33,613 bases of DNA. It comes from Bacilli bacterium (GTDB lineage: Bacteria; Bacillota_I; Bacilli_A; RF39; UBA660). The stretch is from positions 1 to 33,613 of the forward strand of contig JAQVVC010000004.1 in NCBI GenBank assembly GCA_028699175.1. Direction: 5' to 3'. The translations under genes and the position numbers were made by a program. Each line of letters starts with the position of its first letter. Positions within the stretch are counted from its first letter, which is position 1. Below are positions 1-10,304 of the stretch, piece after piece. The notes under the pieces were generated by a model. That model was given only the letters and a program-made list of their open reading frames with translations. It did no database searches and was not told the DNA's origin.

Positions 1-641
1 TATAATCCTCCTATTAATATTAGTATAATGAATAAACCTAATGGTAAAGTTAAATTATCTAATCCTTTGATACCAATTAATTCTAAAATAGCTGCGCTTA
101 ATCCTATTAAAAGTATTTTTAATATATCAAAACTAATTTCAAAATAATAATTAAATATTATAGTAATAATAATAGAAATAATAAATACAGTAAGTGTTCC
201 AAAGATGGTTTTATTATTGTAAATAATTTTACTTTTAAACTTGTTTGCTATAATAGGAGCTATTCCATCACCTAAAGCCATACAAAAAAGTGCAATAGCA
301 TAATACGGATAAAATTCATTATTTATATAAGTTAATAAAGCCATAATAAATATACTAATTGGATAATATATCGTTCCTAGAGATTCTTTTTCTTCCATCC
401 CTTTAAAGATATTCTTTTTATAAGAAATATAATTAATTAAGATAAAAGTTAAAGGCGGAATTATTATATGATAAGAATCTTTAAAATAATAATACATTAT
501 TATCCATACCAATGACACATATATATGAACAAATTTCCTCGTATATATTTTATCTATTTTAAACTTTTCATTTAATATTTTAGATATATAAATAATTAAA
601 AATAAATATAAATAAGTTAATATATATCCTTTTATTATCAT
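1..641 (-). CDS. Polyprenol/phytol/dolichol kinase-like integral membrane protein (CTP-dependent kinase family), truncated by the left window edge; absent from the ORF track
   Basis: Reverse strand opens at ATG 641 with RBS AGGTGA (645-650) and stays open to position 1: MIIKGYILTYLYLFLIIYISKILNEKFKIDKIYTRKFVHIYVSLVW...MALGDGIAPIIANKF...SAAILELIGIKGLDNLTLPLG. The GDGxA and E...DNLTLP motifs fit this family. Confidence 0.75.
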   Translation of the reverse strand, partial: MIIKGYILTYLYLFLIIYISKILNEKFKIDKIYTRKFVHIYVSLVWIIMYYYFKDSYHIIIPPLTFILINYISYKKNIFKGMEEKESLGTIYYPISIFIMALLTYINNEFYPYYAIALFCMALGDGIAPIIANKFKSKIIYNNKTIFGTLTVFIISIIITIIFNYYFEISFDILKILLIGLSAAILELIGIKGLDNLTLPLGLFIILILIGGL

Positions 642-648
642 AATTCAC

Positions 649-2181
649 CTATATTGTTGGAAAAGCATTAATTCCTAAAGGTAAATTTATGATATAAAAT
701 GCTATTAATATAACAATCCATAGTAAAGTTGTATATTTTGAATAAGGAATAATATATTTTATATTACTAGTGATAGAATCAGTTTCACCTTGACTATATA
801 ATTCCATAAAAGCTATATAAATAATAAAATAAGCCATTAATGGTGTTAATCCGTATGTAATACATTCCCCTGCTCTAAATACAACAGTAGCGAATTCAGG
901 ACTCATTCCGGAGTTCATAAAAACAGGAACTAATACACCACTTAATATTACCCATTTATTAGCTGAACCAGGTACTAAAAGAGCACTTAAAGCACTAATA
1001 AATAATACAAGTAAAATTAAAGGAATGCCAGTAAAACTAGAATTAGCTATTAAATTAGCAAAACTAGCTACTATGACCGGTCCAATATTTGTTTTCTTAA
1101 AAATAAATATAAACATTGAAGCCATAAATATTAAAACCAGCACTTTTCCTACTCCATCAAGCGAATGACTCAATCCCGCACATAAATCACGATGATTTTT
1201 AATTGTTTTATTAACAATACCATAACTTAAACCTAGGATTATAAATAATAATGTCACTACAAATACAAACCCTTGATTAAAGAAAGAATTATAACCAAAT
1301 AATTTATCTATATATAATATTTGAGAATAATCAAGTAAATTACCTCCAAAAGGTATATTAGGAATAATATTATAGATAAATATCAAAGCATAGATAATTC
1401 CACAAAAACAAGATATTATTAAACCCTTTTTTTCCCTTTTAGTTAAATAATCTTCTTCTTCATCTTCCATTTGATATGTTCCTATATCTGGTACTGTAAT
1501 TTTTTCGGTAATTGAAGTTATTATCAGAGCAAGAGAAATTGCAGCTACTGACATGATTAACATATTACTGGTTGTATTTATTACATAATCAGCAGTAATC
1601 ATATTTGCTACCATAGTAGTGTAACCTAACAAAGTTGAATCTATGGCATTCATAAATATATTAATTCCTACACCACAGGAAAGTGAAGCAAAAGCACAAA
1701 TAATTCCTGCTCTAGGATTCCTTTTACCATATTTAAATAATAATGCGGCCAGCGGTATTAATATAATAAAACTAATATCTCCCATAATTGATGCTATGAT
1801 ACAAATTAATGATAAAGAAAATGTTACAGTTCTTTTACTCATTTTTTTTGTTAAAATATAAAAAAATGAATCTAGAAAGCCACTTTTATCCATAATGCCG
1901 ATTCCAATTAAAGTTATTAAAAACATAGATAATGGCATAAATGAAGAAAAATTAGAAACAGCATTACTAAAGATATATTTTATACCACTTAAATTAAATA
2001 ATGACTCCACTGAGACCAATACATTTTCATAGCTACCATTAGCAGTTACCTTATTATATGTAGTACTTACATTAAATAAATTTAAAATTCCACTAAGTAC
2101 AACAGTAACTAAAATTAGTATTAAAAAACTCATAATGGGATGAAGTACTATTCGATCTCTTACCCGTCTTATTCTTTTCAT
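649..2181 (-). CDS. AbgT family transporter (p-aminobenzoyl-glutamate transporter-like)
   Basis: 510 aa polytopic protein; MKRIRRVRDRIVLHPIMSFLILILVTVVLSG and C-terminal SALLVPGSANKWVILSGVLVPVFMNSGMSPEF are AbgT-like. Confidence 0.85.
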   Translation of the reverse strand: MKRIRRVRDRIVLHPIMSFLILILVTVVLSGILNLFNVSTTYNKVTANGSYENVLVSVESLFNLSGIKYIFSNAVSNFSSFMPLSMFLITLIGIGIMDKSGFLDSFFYILTKKMSKRTVTFSLSLICIIASIMGDISFIILIPLAALLFKYGKRNPRAGIICAFASLSCGVGINIFMNAIDSTLLGYTTMVANMITADYVINTTSNMLIMSVAAISLALIITSITEKITVPDIGTYQMEDEEEDYLTKREKKGLIISCFCGIIYALIFIYNIIPNIPFGGNLLDYSQILYIDKLFGYNSFFNQGFVFVVTLLFIILGLSYGIVNKTIKNHRDLCAGLSHSLDGVGKVLVLIFMASMFIFIFKKTNIGPVIVASFANLIANSSFTGIPLILLVLFISALSALLVPGSANKWVILSGVLVPVFMNSGMSPEFATVVFRAGECITYGLTPLMAYFIIYIAFMELYSQGETDSITSNIKYIIPYSKYTTLLWIVILIAFYIINLPLGINAFPTI

Positions 2182-2360
2182 TGTTCCACCTTCTTAAGTT
2201 TTTTTTCAAATTCTAATCTATCCATCATTATTTCTCTGTTACAATTTATACATTTAATTTTTATATCTACTCCAACTCTAGTTATTAACCATTTATTAGT
2301 TTGGCAAGCATGATTTTTTTTCATAATAACTATACTATTTAAATCATATTTGTTCTTCAT
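2178..2360 (-). CDS. DUF951 family protein (YyzM-like)
   Basis: 60 aa; Lx(S)IVxMKKNHACxTNxWxITRVGVDIKIKCINCNREIMMDRxxFEKKLKK matches the DUF951 pattern; overlaps the AbgT start by 4 nt (ATGA). Confidence 0.85.
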   Translation of the reverse strand: MKNKYDLNSIVIMKKNHACQTNKWLITRVGVDIKIKCINCNREIMMDRLEFEKKLKKVEQ

Positions 2361-2366
2361 AAGACC

Positions 2367-3146
2367 TCAATCTTTTAATTCAATATTGTTTTTTTGATAA
2401 TTTTCAATAATTTTTTTATTAATGTCTCTTCTTAATTCTTTTTCTTTACCTTGAGTACATTTTATTTTAAATAAATAATTTATAGTTGTTGAATTGATTT
2501 TTTCGATTCCTAAAAATTCACTTTCTTTAGCTTCAACATAATTATATTTTGATATCTCATCAATAATTTTATTAATTGTTTTAGTAACTAATTTTTGATC
2601 AGAATCTATTGATGTAGGTATTTCTATATATAAAACTGCTTTTTTTTGACTTAAATTAGTTATCGTACTAATATTACGATTAGCAACAGTTAATACTTCT
2701 CCAGCATCAGACTTAATTTTAGTCGTTTTTAATCCAAAGGAAATAACTGTTCCTTTAAAATTATTATATATTATGACATCGCCTACAACATAATAATCAT
2801 CCATTATTATATTTATACCGTTTATTATATCTTTTAGTGCTTCTTGGAATGCTAATCCAATTACTACTCCTACTACCCCTAAACCAGCTATTAATGAGGT
2901 GGTATTTACTCCATATGCATCTAAAATGATAATCAAACCAATAATAATAATCGTATATTTGATAACATTTAATAACAAAATGATAACGGTATTTCGACGT
3001 TTTTTATAAAGATCATTTTTACCTTTAGTATTTGATTTATTAAGTATTTTTTCAGCTATTTTATAAATTATAATTCCCACAATAATAACAACTATAGGAG
3101 TAATAAATTTTTCTGATAATAAAAATTGGATAATTTTTTCGCTCAT
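2367..3146 (-). CDS. Small-conductance mechanosensitive channel, MscS family
   Basis: TM helices followed by IAGLGVVGVVIGLAFQEALKDIINGINIIMDDYYVVGDVI. Confidence 0.88.
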   Translation of the reverse strand: MSEKIIQFLLSEKFITPIVVIIVGIIIYKIAEKILNKSNTKGKNDLYKKRRNTVIILLLNVIKYTIIIIGLIIILDAYGVNTTSLIAGLGVVGVVIGLAFQEALKDIINGINIIMDDYYVVGDVIIYNNFKGTVISFGLKTTKIKSDAGEVLTVANRNISTITNLSQKKAVLYIEIPTSIDSDQKLVTKTINKIIDEISKYNYVEAKESEFLGIEKINSTTINYLFKIKCTQGKEKELRRDINKKIIENYQKNNIELKD

Positions 3147-3148
3147 TA

Positions 3149-4030
3149 TTATTCTCCTTCTATATTAATATTTAATATCTCTAAAATTCTCATTAAGTCT
3201 GGCTCACTATCATAAGGTATAGTAATTTTGTTTTTAGAAATCGTTACTTTTGAACCAATTAAATCTCTTAAAACATTTTCTAGCATTATTTGTTTTGTTG
3301 TCTTAGTTTCTATTCTTGAGATTGGTTTTTTCTTTTGAGTATTTATAACAAGCTGTTCTAATTCTCTAACTGAAATATTTTCTGTTATAATTTTATTGGC
3401 AAGCTTTTCAATTAAAGATTCATCTTCAAGTTTAGATAATACTCTAGCATGACTTTGAGATATCTTACCTTCATTTATATATTTCAATATATTTTTAGGT
3501 AAAGATAATAACCCTAAAAGATTAGTAATATAACTTCTACTTTTACTAAATTTTTTAGATAATTCGTCTTGCGTAATACCTGATTTATCTAAATAATTTT
3601 TAAATGCCCTAGCTATTTCAACGGGAGTTAAATCATCTCTTTGAATATTTTCAAGCAATGCAATATCCATCATTTGTTCATCACTAAAATTTTTGATAAT
3701 CGCAGGAACAACATTAAGTCCAGCAATAGCTGCTGCTTTAGTTCTTCTTTCACCTGCTACTAATTCATAGCCTTTAATACTTTTTTTAACTATAATAGGT
3801 TCAAGTACCCCATGTTCTTTAATAGATGATGCTAATTCTTCTAAAGTATTTTGATCAAAATATTTTCTCGGTTGATAAGGATTACTTCTAATTTCGTTTA
3901 TAGGTATTGATACAACATCTGTTTCTTTAGTTGTATTAATAATTTCTTCTTTCATAGTATTAAAATCCATAGGTTCATTATTAAATAATTGTTCTAAACC
4001 TTTTCCTAATGCTTTTCTTTTAGTTTCCAT
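3149..4030 (-). CDS. parB: Chromosome partitioning protein ParB/Spo0J
   Basis: RKALGKGLEQLF, IPINEIRSNPYQPRKYFDQNTLEELASSIKEHGVLEPIIVK, ELVAGERRTKAA, GKISQSHARVLSKL. Confidence 0.95.
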   Translation of the reverse strand: METKRKALGKGLEQLFNNEPMDFNTMKEEIINTTKETDVVSIPINEIRSNPYQPRKYFDQNTLEELASSIKEHGVLEPIIVKKSIKGYELVAGERRTKAAAIAGLNVVPAIIKNFSDEQMMDIALLENIQRDDLTPVEIARAFKNYLDKSGITQDELSKKFSKSRSYITNLLGLLSLPKNILKYINEGKISQSHARVLSKLEDESLIEKLANKIITENISVRELEQLVINTQKKKPISRIETKTTKQIMLENVLRDLIGSKVTISKNKITIPYDSEPDLMRILEILNINIEGE

Positions 4031-4805
4031 TTCGATCTATAACCTCCTTGGCTAAATTAAGATATGCCTCAGCTGCTCTACTAGTTGGATCATATTCATT
4101 TATTGGTTCTCCATGAGAAGGAGCTTCTACTAATCTAATTAATCTTGGTATTATTGTACTAAAAACTTTTTCTTTAAAGAATTTTCTTACCTCTTCAACA
4201 ACTTCTAATCCTAGATTAGTTCGAGAATCTAGTAATGTTAGCAATACTCCTTCGATTTTTAAATTCGGATTTAATCTTGTTTGAGTCATTATAATAGTGT
4301 TTAATAATTGCGTAATACCTTCAAGAGCAAAAAACTCACATTGAACAGGAATAATAACTGAGTCGCTTGCAACTAAAGCATTAGTAGTTAAAAGCCCTAA
4401 AGAAGGAGGACAATCTATTATAATATATTCATAATTATCTTTAATATTTGATATCGCATTTCTTAACTGTTCATTTTTTTTAAAAGCTGCATTTTGATAT
4501 CCTTTTTCTACTAACTCAATATCAAGACCAGCTAAATTAATAGTAGCAGGTATTATTGATAAATTTTTAAACTTAGTTTTAAAAATCCCTTTTTTAGCAT
4601 TAGTACTACCATTTAAAACATCATAAATACTATGTTTAATATCACCTTTATTAATACCTAAACCAGTTGTAGTATTACCTTGAGGATCTAAATCTATTAA
4701 TAAAACTTTTTTACCTAGTTTTCCTAATGAAGCAGCTAAATTTATACTTGTGGTAGTTTTACCTACACCACCTTTTTGATTTACTAAAGATATTATTTTA
4801 GTCAT
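4020..4805 (-). CDS. parA: Chromosome partitioning ATPase ParA/Soj
   Basis: NQKGGVGKTTTSINLAASL deviant Walker A; DLDPQGNTTTGLG; IIDCPPSLGLLTTNAL. Confidence 0.95.
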   Translation of the reverse strand: MTKIISLVNQKGGVGKTTTSINLAASLGKLGKKVLLIDLDPQGNTTTGLGINKGDIKHSIYDVLNGSTNAKKGIFKTKFKNLSIIPATINLAGLDIELVEKGYQNAAFKKNEQLRNAISNIKDNYEYIIIDCPPSLGLLTTNALVASDSVIIPVQCEFFALEGITQLLNTIIMTQTRLNPNLKIEGVLLTLLDSRTNLGLEVVEEVRKFFKEKVFSTIIPRLIRLVEAPSHGEPINEYDPTSRAAEAYLNLAKEVIDRNGN

Positions 4806-4908
4806 TTTATCACTGCTTTCTTAATTCCATATATAAAGATATTTTATCATATAAGATAGTAAAAGTCTAAAAAAAGTGAAAAGCTTATTAAATCAAAAAT
4901 AATTAAAA

Positions 4909-4938
4909 TTGACTCTAAATTAATACCTATGTTAATAT
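4909..4938 (+). promoter_or_regulatory. Candidate promoter for fabK: TTGACT-18-TAATAT
   Basis: -35 TTGACT 4909-4914, -10 TAATAT 4933-4938, RBS AGGAGG 4957-4962, ATG 4969. Confidence 0.5.
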
Positions 4939-4968
4939 GTTAATATAACAAATTTTAGGAGGAAAAAC

Positions 4969-5892
4969 ATGAAAATAACGGAATTACTAAATATTAAATA
5001 TCCAATTTTACAAGGTGCAATGGCACATATATCTTATGCCCCTTTGGTCTCTGCGGTTTCAAATGCAGGGGGACTAGGAATAATAGCATCTGGCGGAATG
5101 ACAAAAGATGATCTTAAAAATGAAATAATAAAATGTAAAAATTTAACTAATAATCCTTTTGGTGTTAATTTAATGTTAATGGAAAAGAATTGTGATGATT
5201 TAGTAAAAATAATTATCGAAGAAAAAGTTCAAGTCGTAACAACAGGCGCCGGTTCCCCTGAACGCTATTTAGAAGCTTTTAAAAAAGCCAATATTATTGT
5301 AATCCCAGTTGTTTCTAAATTAAAACATGCAATCAAAATGGAGAAATTAGGTGTCGATGCCATAATTGTAGAAGGTAGTGAAGCCGGAGGACATATAGGA
5401 GAAACTTCAAGTATGGTTTTAATACCTGAAATAACTAAACATATAAATATACCAGTTATAGCAGCTGGCGGAATATGTGATGAAAGTGGACTATTAGCTG
5501 CCATTGCTCTTGGTGCAAGTGGAATTCAAATGGGTACTAGATTTTTAGCATCTCATGAATGTCCTGCCCATATAAATTATAAAAATGCTATTATCAATGC
5601 TAAAGAAGATGCTACAGTTATAATATTTAAAAATATTGGTGCACCAGTAAGATGCTTAAAAAATAATCTTACTGATCAATATTTTGAATTAGAAAAAAAA
5701 CAAGAACCGGTTGAAAAACTTAAAGAATTAACAACAGGAGCGTTAAAAAAAGCAGCTCAAAAAGGAGATGCTCTAAATGGTTCATTAATGTGTGGTCAAG
5801 TAGCTAGTAATATAGACGAAATACAATCAGTTAATGATATTATTCAAAATATTATGAATAATTATACTAAATTACTTTCAGAAATAAAATAA
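4969..5892 (+). CDS. fabK: Enoyl-ACP reductase II FabK / nitronate monooxygenase family flavoprotein
   Basis: ILQGAMAHISYAPLVSAVSNAGGLGIIASGG; VVTTGAGSP; GVDAIIVEGSEAGGHIG; PVIAAGGICD; MGTRFLASHE. Confidence 0.85.
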   Translation: MKITELLNIKYPILQGAMAHISYAPLVSAVSNAGGLGIIASGGMTKDDLKNEIIKCKNLTNNPFGVNLMLMEKNCDDLVKIIIEEKVQVVTTGAGSPERYLEAFKKANIIVIPVVSKLKHAIKMEKLGVDAIIVEGSEAGGHIGETSSMVLIPEITKHINIPVIAAGGICDESGLLAAIALGASGIQMGTRFLASHECPAHINYKNAIINAKEDATVIIFKNIGAPVRCLKNNLTDQYFELEKKQEPVEKLKELTTGALKKAAQKGDALNGSLMCGQVASNIDEIQSVNDIIQNIMNNYTKLLSEIK

Positions 5893-5920
5893 AAAAACAC
5901 CTTAGTTGGTGTCTTTTTTA
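5891..5920. terminator. Bidirectional intrinsic terminator between convergent fabK and ftsH
   Basis: aaaaaaACACCttagttGGTGTctttttt; A-run and T-run on either side; ftsH TAA (5902-5904) lies in the loop. Confidence 0.8.
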
Positions 5921-7866
5921 CTTTTAACTTTATCTAGGGCATTTATTAATTCTTCTTCTGTCATTTTGGTATATCCTCTAATACCAAATTTTTTAGCTTG
6001 AGCTTTTAAATCATTTGGATTATTTATACCTGATAATTTTCCTGTTTCAACTAATTCAATTATTTCTTCTCTAGTTAATGTTTCTTTTTCCATTAATTTA
6101 TCTGTTAATAACATAACTAAATCTTCATTTTCTTTAATGATTTTAGAAGCCTTTTTATAACAAGAATCAATAATTTTTCTTACTTCTTGATCTATTTCTA
6201 GAGCTACTGTATCTGAAAAATTTCTTGATTTGTTATAATCTCTTCCTAAAAATACCCCTTCGCTTTTATGTTCAAATTGAACAGCTCCTAAATCACTCAT
6301 ACCATATTCAGTAACCATAGAACGAGCTATCGAAGTTGCTTTTCTAAAATCATCTGATGCCCCAGTTGTAATTTGACCTAAAAATAATTCTTCTGCAACT
6401 CGCCCCGATAATAAACTAGTAATACTAGCTAGTAATTCATCTTTTGTCATAACTGCAAATTTTTCCTCTTTAGGTAACATCATAGTATACCCACCTGCAT
6501 GACCTCGTGGAATTATAGTTATTTTATGTACTTCATTTGCATATTCTAATTTAATTCCTATGACAGCATGACCTGATTCATGAATTGCAATTAATTTTTT
6601 TTCTTTATCGGTTATCTTTCTGCTTTCTTTAGCTGGCCCCATTAATACTCTATCGGTTGCTTCATCAATTTCATTCATTGAAATAGATGATAAATCTCTT
6701 CTTACAGCAAGAAGTGCTGCTTCATTAAGTAAGTTTTCTAAATCCGCTCCACTAAATCCCGGAGTTCTTTTTGATAAATTTTCTAAATTAACTGATTTAT
6801 CAAAAATTTTACCACGAGCATGAACTCCTAAAATAGATTCTCTTTCTTTTTGATCCGGAAGACTTACTGTTACTTGACGATCAAATCTTCCTGGCCTTAA
6901 TAATGCTGGGTCTAAAACATCTGGTCTATTTGTTGCTGCAATTATTATTATTCCTTCATTTACTCCAAAACCATCCATTTCAGTTAATAACTGATTTAAA
7001 GTTTGTTCTCTTTCATCATGTCCTCCACCTAAACCTGTTCCTCTTTGGCGTCCGACAGCATCTATTTCGTCAATAAATATTAAACATGGAGCTGTTTGTT
7101 TAGCTTGTTTAAACATATCTCTAACTCGAGATGCCCCAACACCTACAAATAATTCGACAAAATCAGATCCACTTATATAATAAAATGGAACATTTGCTTC
7201 TCCAGCTACTGCTTTTGCAAGTAAAGTTTTCCCTGTACCTGGAGGCCCTACTAATAAAACACCTTTTGGAATTCTAGCACCAAGTTTTTGAAATTTTTTC
7301 GGATGTTTTAAAAAGTCTATTAATTCTGAAACCTCTTGCTTTTCTTCAACTAAACCAGCGACATCAGTGAACTTTACAGTTCCTCCTTCTTCATTAAGTT
7401 TAGCCCTACTTCTACCAAAATCCATGCTATTTTTATTACTTCCACCAATTTTGGTAAATAACCAAATCATTACTCCTATTAATAATAATGTTGGTATAAT
7501 ATTAACAAGAATTGTTACAAAACTACTATTTTCAGGATTAGGAGTAGTAACCATTTCTATTTCATCTTCGCTAATATAAACTAATATTTTTTCTAATACT
7601 GGTTCAGATAATGGCACATTAACTTTAAAGCTTTCCATTTCTGAATATTCTTTTAATTGACCGGTAACAAAATAAACTCCTGCTCTAGTTTTTTCAGTAA
7701 TTTCAATTTTTTCTACTGTACCTTTAGATAATTCAGTAATAAATTCATTATAGGTAAATTCATTAACCTTATATTTAGATAAATTATAAAATATCATTAC
7801 ACTTATTATCACCATAAATAATAAAATATAAGGTATTGTTTGTCTTTGATAATTTTTATTCTTCAT
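5902..7866 (-). CDS. ftsH: ATP-dependent zinc metalloprotease FtsH with a C-terminal SAP/Rho-N-like extension
   Basis: [34 protein letters not shown] region [23 protein letters not shown]-terminus [32 protein letters not shown]. Confidence 0.95.
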   Translation of the reverse strand: MKNKNYQRQTIPYILLFMVIISVMIFYNLSKYKVNEFTYNEFITELSKGTVEKIEITEKTRAGVYFVTGQLKEYSEMESFKVNVPLSEPVLEKILVYISEDEIEMVTTPNPENSSFVTILVNIIPTLLLIGVMIWLFTKIGGSNKNSMDFGRSRAKLNEEGGTVKFTDVAGLVEEKQEVSELIDFLKHPKKFQKLGARIPKGVLLVGPPGTGKTLLAKAVAGEANVPFYYISGSDFVELFVGVGASRVRDMFKQAKQTAPCLIFIDEIDAVGRQRGTGLGGGHDEREQTLNQLLTEMDGFGVNEGIIIIAATNRPDVLDPALLRPGRFDRQVTVSLPDQKERESILGVHARGKIFDKSVNLENLSKRTPGFSGADLENLLNEAALLAVRRDLSSISMNEIDEATDRVLMGPAKESRKITDKEKKLIAIHESGHAVIGIKLEYANEVHKITIIPRGHAGGYTMMLPKEEKFAVMTKDELLASITSLLSGRVAEELFLGQITTGASDDFRKATSIARSMVTEYGMSDLGAVQFEHKSEGVFLGRDYNKSRNFSDTVALEIDQEVRKIIDSCYKKASKIIKENEDLVMLLTDKLMEKETLTREEIIELVETGKLSGINNPNDLKAQAKKFGIRGYTKMTEEELINALDKVKSKKDTN

Positions 7867-9190
7867 TAATATTCTCCTTTTTTTTGTACTTTAATATTAT
7901 ATCATATATTTCATTTTTTTGTTTATCAAAAATACTTTTTTTAATTCCTGGAATCCACAATATTTCGCCATTACTATCTTCTAATATTGGTTGAGAATTT
8001 CTCTCTTGCATTGATAATTTATTATCTATAAAAATTGAACTTATTTTTTTTGTACCATTAAGATTTTTAACTTTAATTTTATCACCATTTTTTCTATTTC
8101 TTATATATAATGGTAATTTAATTTCTTTGCTATTTAATCTTATCACAAAATTACTTTTTTCTTCATTATTTTTAATATTATAATATAAATATCCACTTGA
8201 TAATTCTAAATCATCTTCAAAAAGATAATTATAAGATAATAAATTTTTAGCATTAAAAATAAATTTTAATTTATTATAATTTTTATTTACTTTTAAATTT
8301 CTTGGTAAAATTACATAAGCATTTTTTTTATCACTATTAATTAATTTAAAAATTAATTCTATATGATTGTTATTAATATCAATAATATCTTTATCATATA
8401 TTTCTAATAGTATTTTTTGAAGCAACCTTTTTTTGAATATTTCATCTAACAAATTAAATTCTAATAAGTCTAAAATATTATTTAAGTATATTTTATTATA
8501 TATCATAATAGTTTCATTATTAAAATATTCTTCATATTTATTTATTTTTTGGTTAAATTCTAAAAATTTTAAATGAACTTTTGGATTTTCTTTTTTTAAT
8601 TCCGGCAATATATAGTGCCTGAAACGATTTCGTAAATATTTATCTTCTTCATTAGAAGAATCCAAAGCATACGATATTTTATTTAATCTTGCATAATTAA
8701 TAATATCTTCTTTTGTATTAAATATTAGTGGGCGTACCAATGTATAATCATCATATTTAGTACAAATATTAAATCCGGCATAGCCTTTAAAAGTAGACCC
8801 TCTTGTTAATCGCATTAAAATTGTTTCCATTAAATCATCACCATGATGAGCAGTAAGTAAATATTTCGCATTATATTTTTTAATTAAATTAGCAAAAAAA
8901 TTATATCTTATGACTCGAGCATTCATTTCTAAATTACCCATCGGATATTTTTTAATTGTTTTTAATTCGAATATTAAATTATTTGCTTCACAATATTTTT
9001 TTAATAAAAGCTCTTCTTGATCAGATTCTTTTCTTAATTTATGATTAACATGAGCTACAATTATATTTAAATTATTTTTTATTAATAAATCTAATAATAC
9101 CATTGAATCAGGTCCATAAGAACACGCAAAAATAACATAATCTTGATTATTAATATTTAAATTTTTTATTAAATTCATAGCATCTTTCAT
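7856..9190 (-). CDS. tilS: tRNA(Ile)-lysidine synthetase TilS
   Basis: PP-loop ACSYGPDSMVLLDLL, AHVNHKLRKES, LLTAHHGDDLMETILMRLTRGS, RNRFRHYILPEL. The track start at 9202 is TTG; an RBS-spaced ATG (GGTGAatctaATG) at 9190 looks better. Confidence 0.92.
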   Translation of the reverse strand: MKDAMNLIKNLNINNQDYVIFACSYGPDSMVLLDLLIKNNLNIIVAHVNHKLRKESDQEELLLKKYCEANNLIFELKTIKKYPMGNLEMNARVIRYNFFANLIKKYNAKYLLTAHHGDDLMETILMRLTRGSTFKGYAGFNICTKYDDYTLVRPLIFNTKEDIINYARLNKISYALDSSNEEDKYLRNRFRHYILPELKKENPKVHLKFLEFNQKINKYEEYFNNETIMIYNKIYLNNILDLLEFNLLDEIFKKRLLQKILLEIYDKDIIDINNNHIELIFKLINSDKKNAYVILPRNLKVNKNYNKLKFIFNAKNLLSYNYLFEDDLELSSGYLYYNIKNNEEKSNFVIRLNSKEIKLPLYIRNRKNGDKIKVKNLNGTKKISSIFIDNKLSMQERNSQPILEDSNGEILWIPGIKKSIFDKQKNEIYDIILKYKKKENINEE

Positions 9191-9323
9191 TAGATTCACC
9201 AACTTATCAAATAGTATATAATTTTTGTCTTTTTATTTCAACAGGAAATCATCTCGGATAATTATTTATATTTCTTGATATTTTCTATATTAATTTTTTC
9301 TATTTTTATCTTATATCACTTAT

Positions 9324-9358
9324 TATAAAAAATCTCGTAAATAATATATTTACGAGTT
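9324..9358 (-). terminator. Intrinsic terminator downstream of rpsI
   Basis: CTCGTAAAT(9334-9342)-aatat-ATTTACGAG(9348-9356), perfect 9-bp stem followed on the minus strand by attttttata. Confidence 0.8.
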
Positions 9359-9366
9359 TTAGTATC

Positions 9367-9783
9367 CTATCTTTTACTAAATTGAGGTGCTTTACGAGCT
9401 TTTTTAAGACCATACTTTTTACGCTCTTTAACACGTGGATCACGAGTAATCATACCTTCAATTTTTAGTATTTTACGAAAAGCATCATCTCTTGTCTGAT
9501 CAGCATCCTTGTCATATTCAAGTAAACATTTGGTAATTCCTAATCTAATAGCTCCAGCTTGACCTCTAAATCCGCCACCCTTGACTTTAATAATAAAATC
9601 AAAGGTTTTCTCAGTATTAGTAAGTGCTAATGGTTGTTTTAAATCCATAACTAAAGTTGCAAAAGGCATATATTCATTAACGTCTTTGCCATTAATAATA
9701 ATATTTCCTTTTCCAGGATTCATTTTTACTTGAGCAATTGACTCTTTTCTTCTGCCAGTAGCAGTAATTTCATTTTTTTTCAT
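9367..9783 (-). CDS. rpsI: 30S ribosomal protein S9
   Basis: ATGRRKESIAQVKMNPGKG...KGGGFRGQAGAIRLGITKCLL...GMITRDPRVKERKKYGLKKARKAPQFSKR. Confidence 0.98.
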   Translation of the reverse strand: MKKNEITATGRRKESIAQVKMNPGKGNIIINGKDVNEYMPFATLVMDLKQPLALTNTEKTFDFIIKVKGGGFRGQAGAIRLGITKCLLEYDKDADQTRDDAFRKILKIEGMITRDPRVKERKKYGLKKARKAPQFSKR

Positions 9784-9792
9784 ATTTTTCTC

Positions 9793-10224
9793 CTAATCAA
9801 TTGTTATTTCAGTTGGCATTTGAGCTTGATGTTTATGGTCAGCCCCAGCATATACAAATAATTTCTTGTACATTTGTCTACCTAAACGTCCTTTAGGAAG
9901 CATGCCTTTAACAGCTCTTTCTACCATTTCAACTGGATAACTTTCTATCATAGTTTTTGCATTACGTTCTCTTAATCCTCCAGGGTATCCTGAATGGTTG
10001 TAATACATTTTGTTGTTAATTTTATTACCTGTTAATTTAACTTTATCAGCATTAACAATGATAATGAAATCGCCACCATCAATGTGGGGAGTATAGGTAG
10101 GTTTATGTTTTCCTCTTAATATGTGTGCAACTTTTGTAGCCATTCTACCTAAAGGAAGCCCATTAGCATCTATTAAATACCACTTACGATCAACAGCTTC
10201 TTTTTTTTGCATAAATGTTTTCAT
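9793..10224 (-). CDS. rplM: 50S ribosomal protein L13
   Basis: [49 protein letters not shown]. Confidence 0.98.
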   Translation of the reverse strand: MKTFMQKKEAVDRKWYLIDANGLPLGRMATKVAHILRGKHKPTYTPHIDGGDFIIIVNADKVKLTGNKINNKMYYNHSGYPGGLRERNAKTMIESYPVEMVERAVKGMLPKGRLGRQMYKKLFVYAGADHKHQAQMPTEITID

Positions 10225-10298
10225 TTCAATATTTCCTTCCTATACTATTCTCTATATGATTTCCCAGGTCATAAAAGAAAAAAGTATAAAATGTACCG
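10225..10298 (-). ncRNA. Candidate L13 (rplM) leader, ribosomal-protein autoregulatory 5'UTR
   Basis: Nested stems in the rplM 5'UTR: outer TATACT(10241-10246)/AGTATA(10283-10288), inner TATGA(10255-10259)/TCATA(10269-10273). Context matches the known L13 leader of low-GC Gram-positives; covariance not tested. Confidence 0.55.
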
Positions 10299-10304
10299 CT
10301 TTAA

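Noticed and set aside
1643-1861. Short track ORFs antisense to strong genes (1643..1861, 5265..5504, 7367..7579, 10121..10339, 16656..16874, 17385..17576, 19746..19979, 22474..22752, 26037..26222, 31444..31641, 32299..32535)
   Set aside because: Each lies wholly or mostly opposite a well-supported coding gene, with no recognisable domain or convincing RBS; likely chance ORFs.
4915-4948. Possible FapR/FabT-type operator upstream of fabK (TTAATACCTATGTTAATATGTTAATAT)
   Set aside because: Only weak dyad symmetry; AT-rich tandem GTTAATAT could be promoter composition. Not supportable without a matrix scan.
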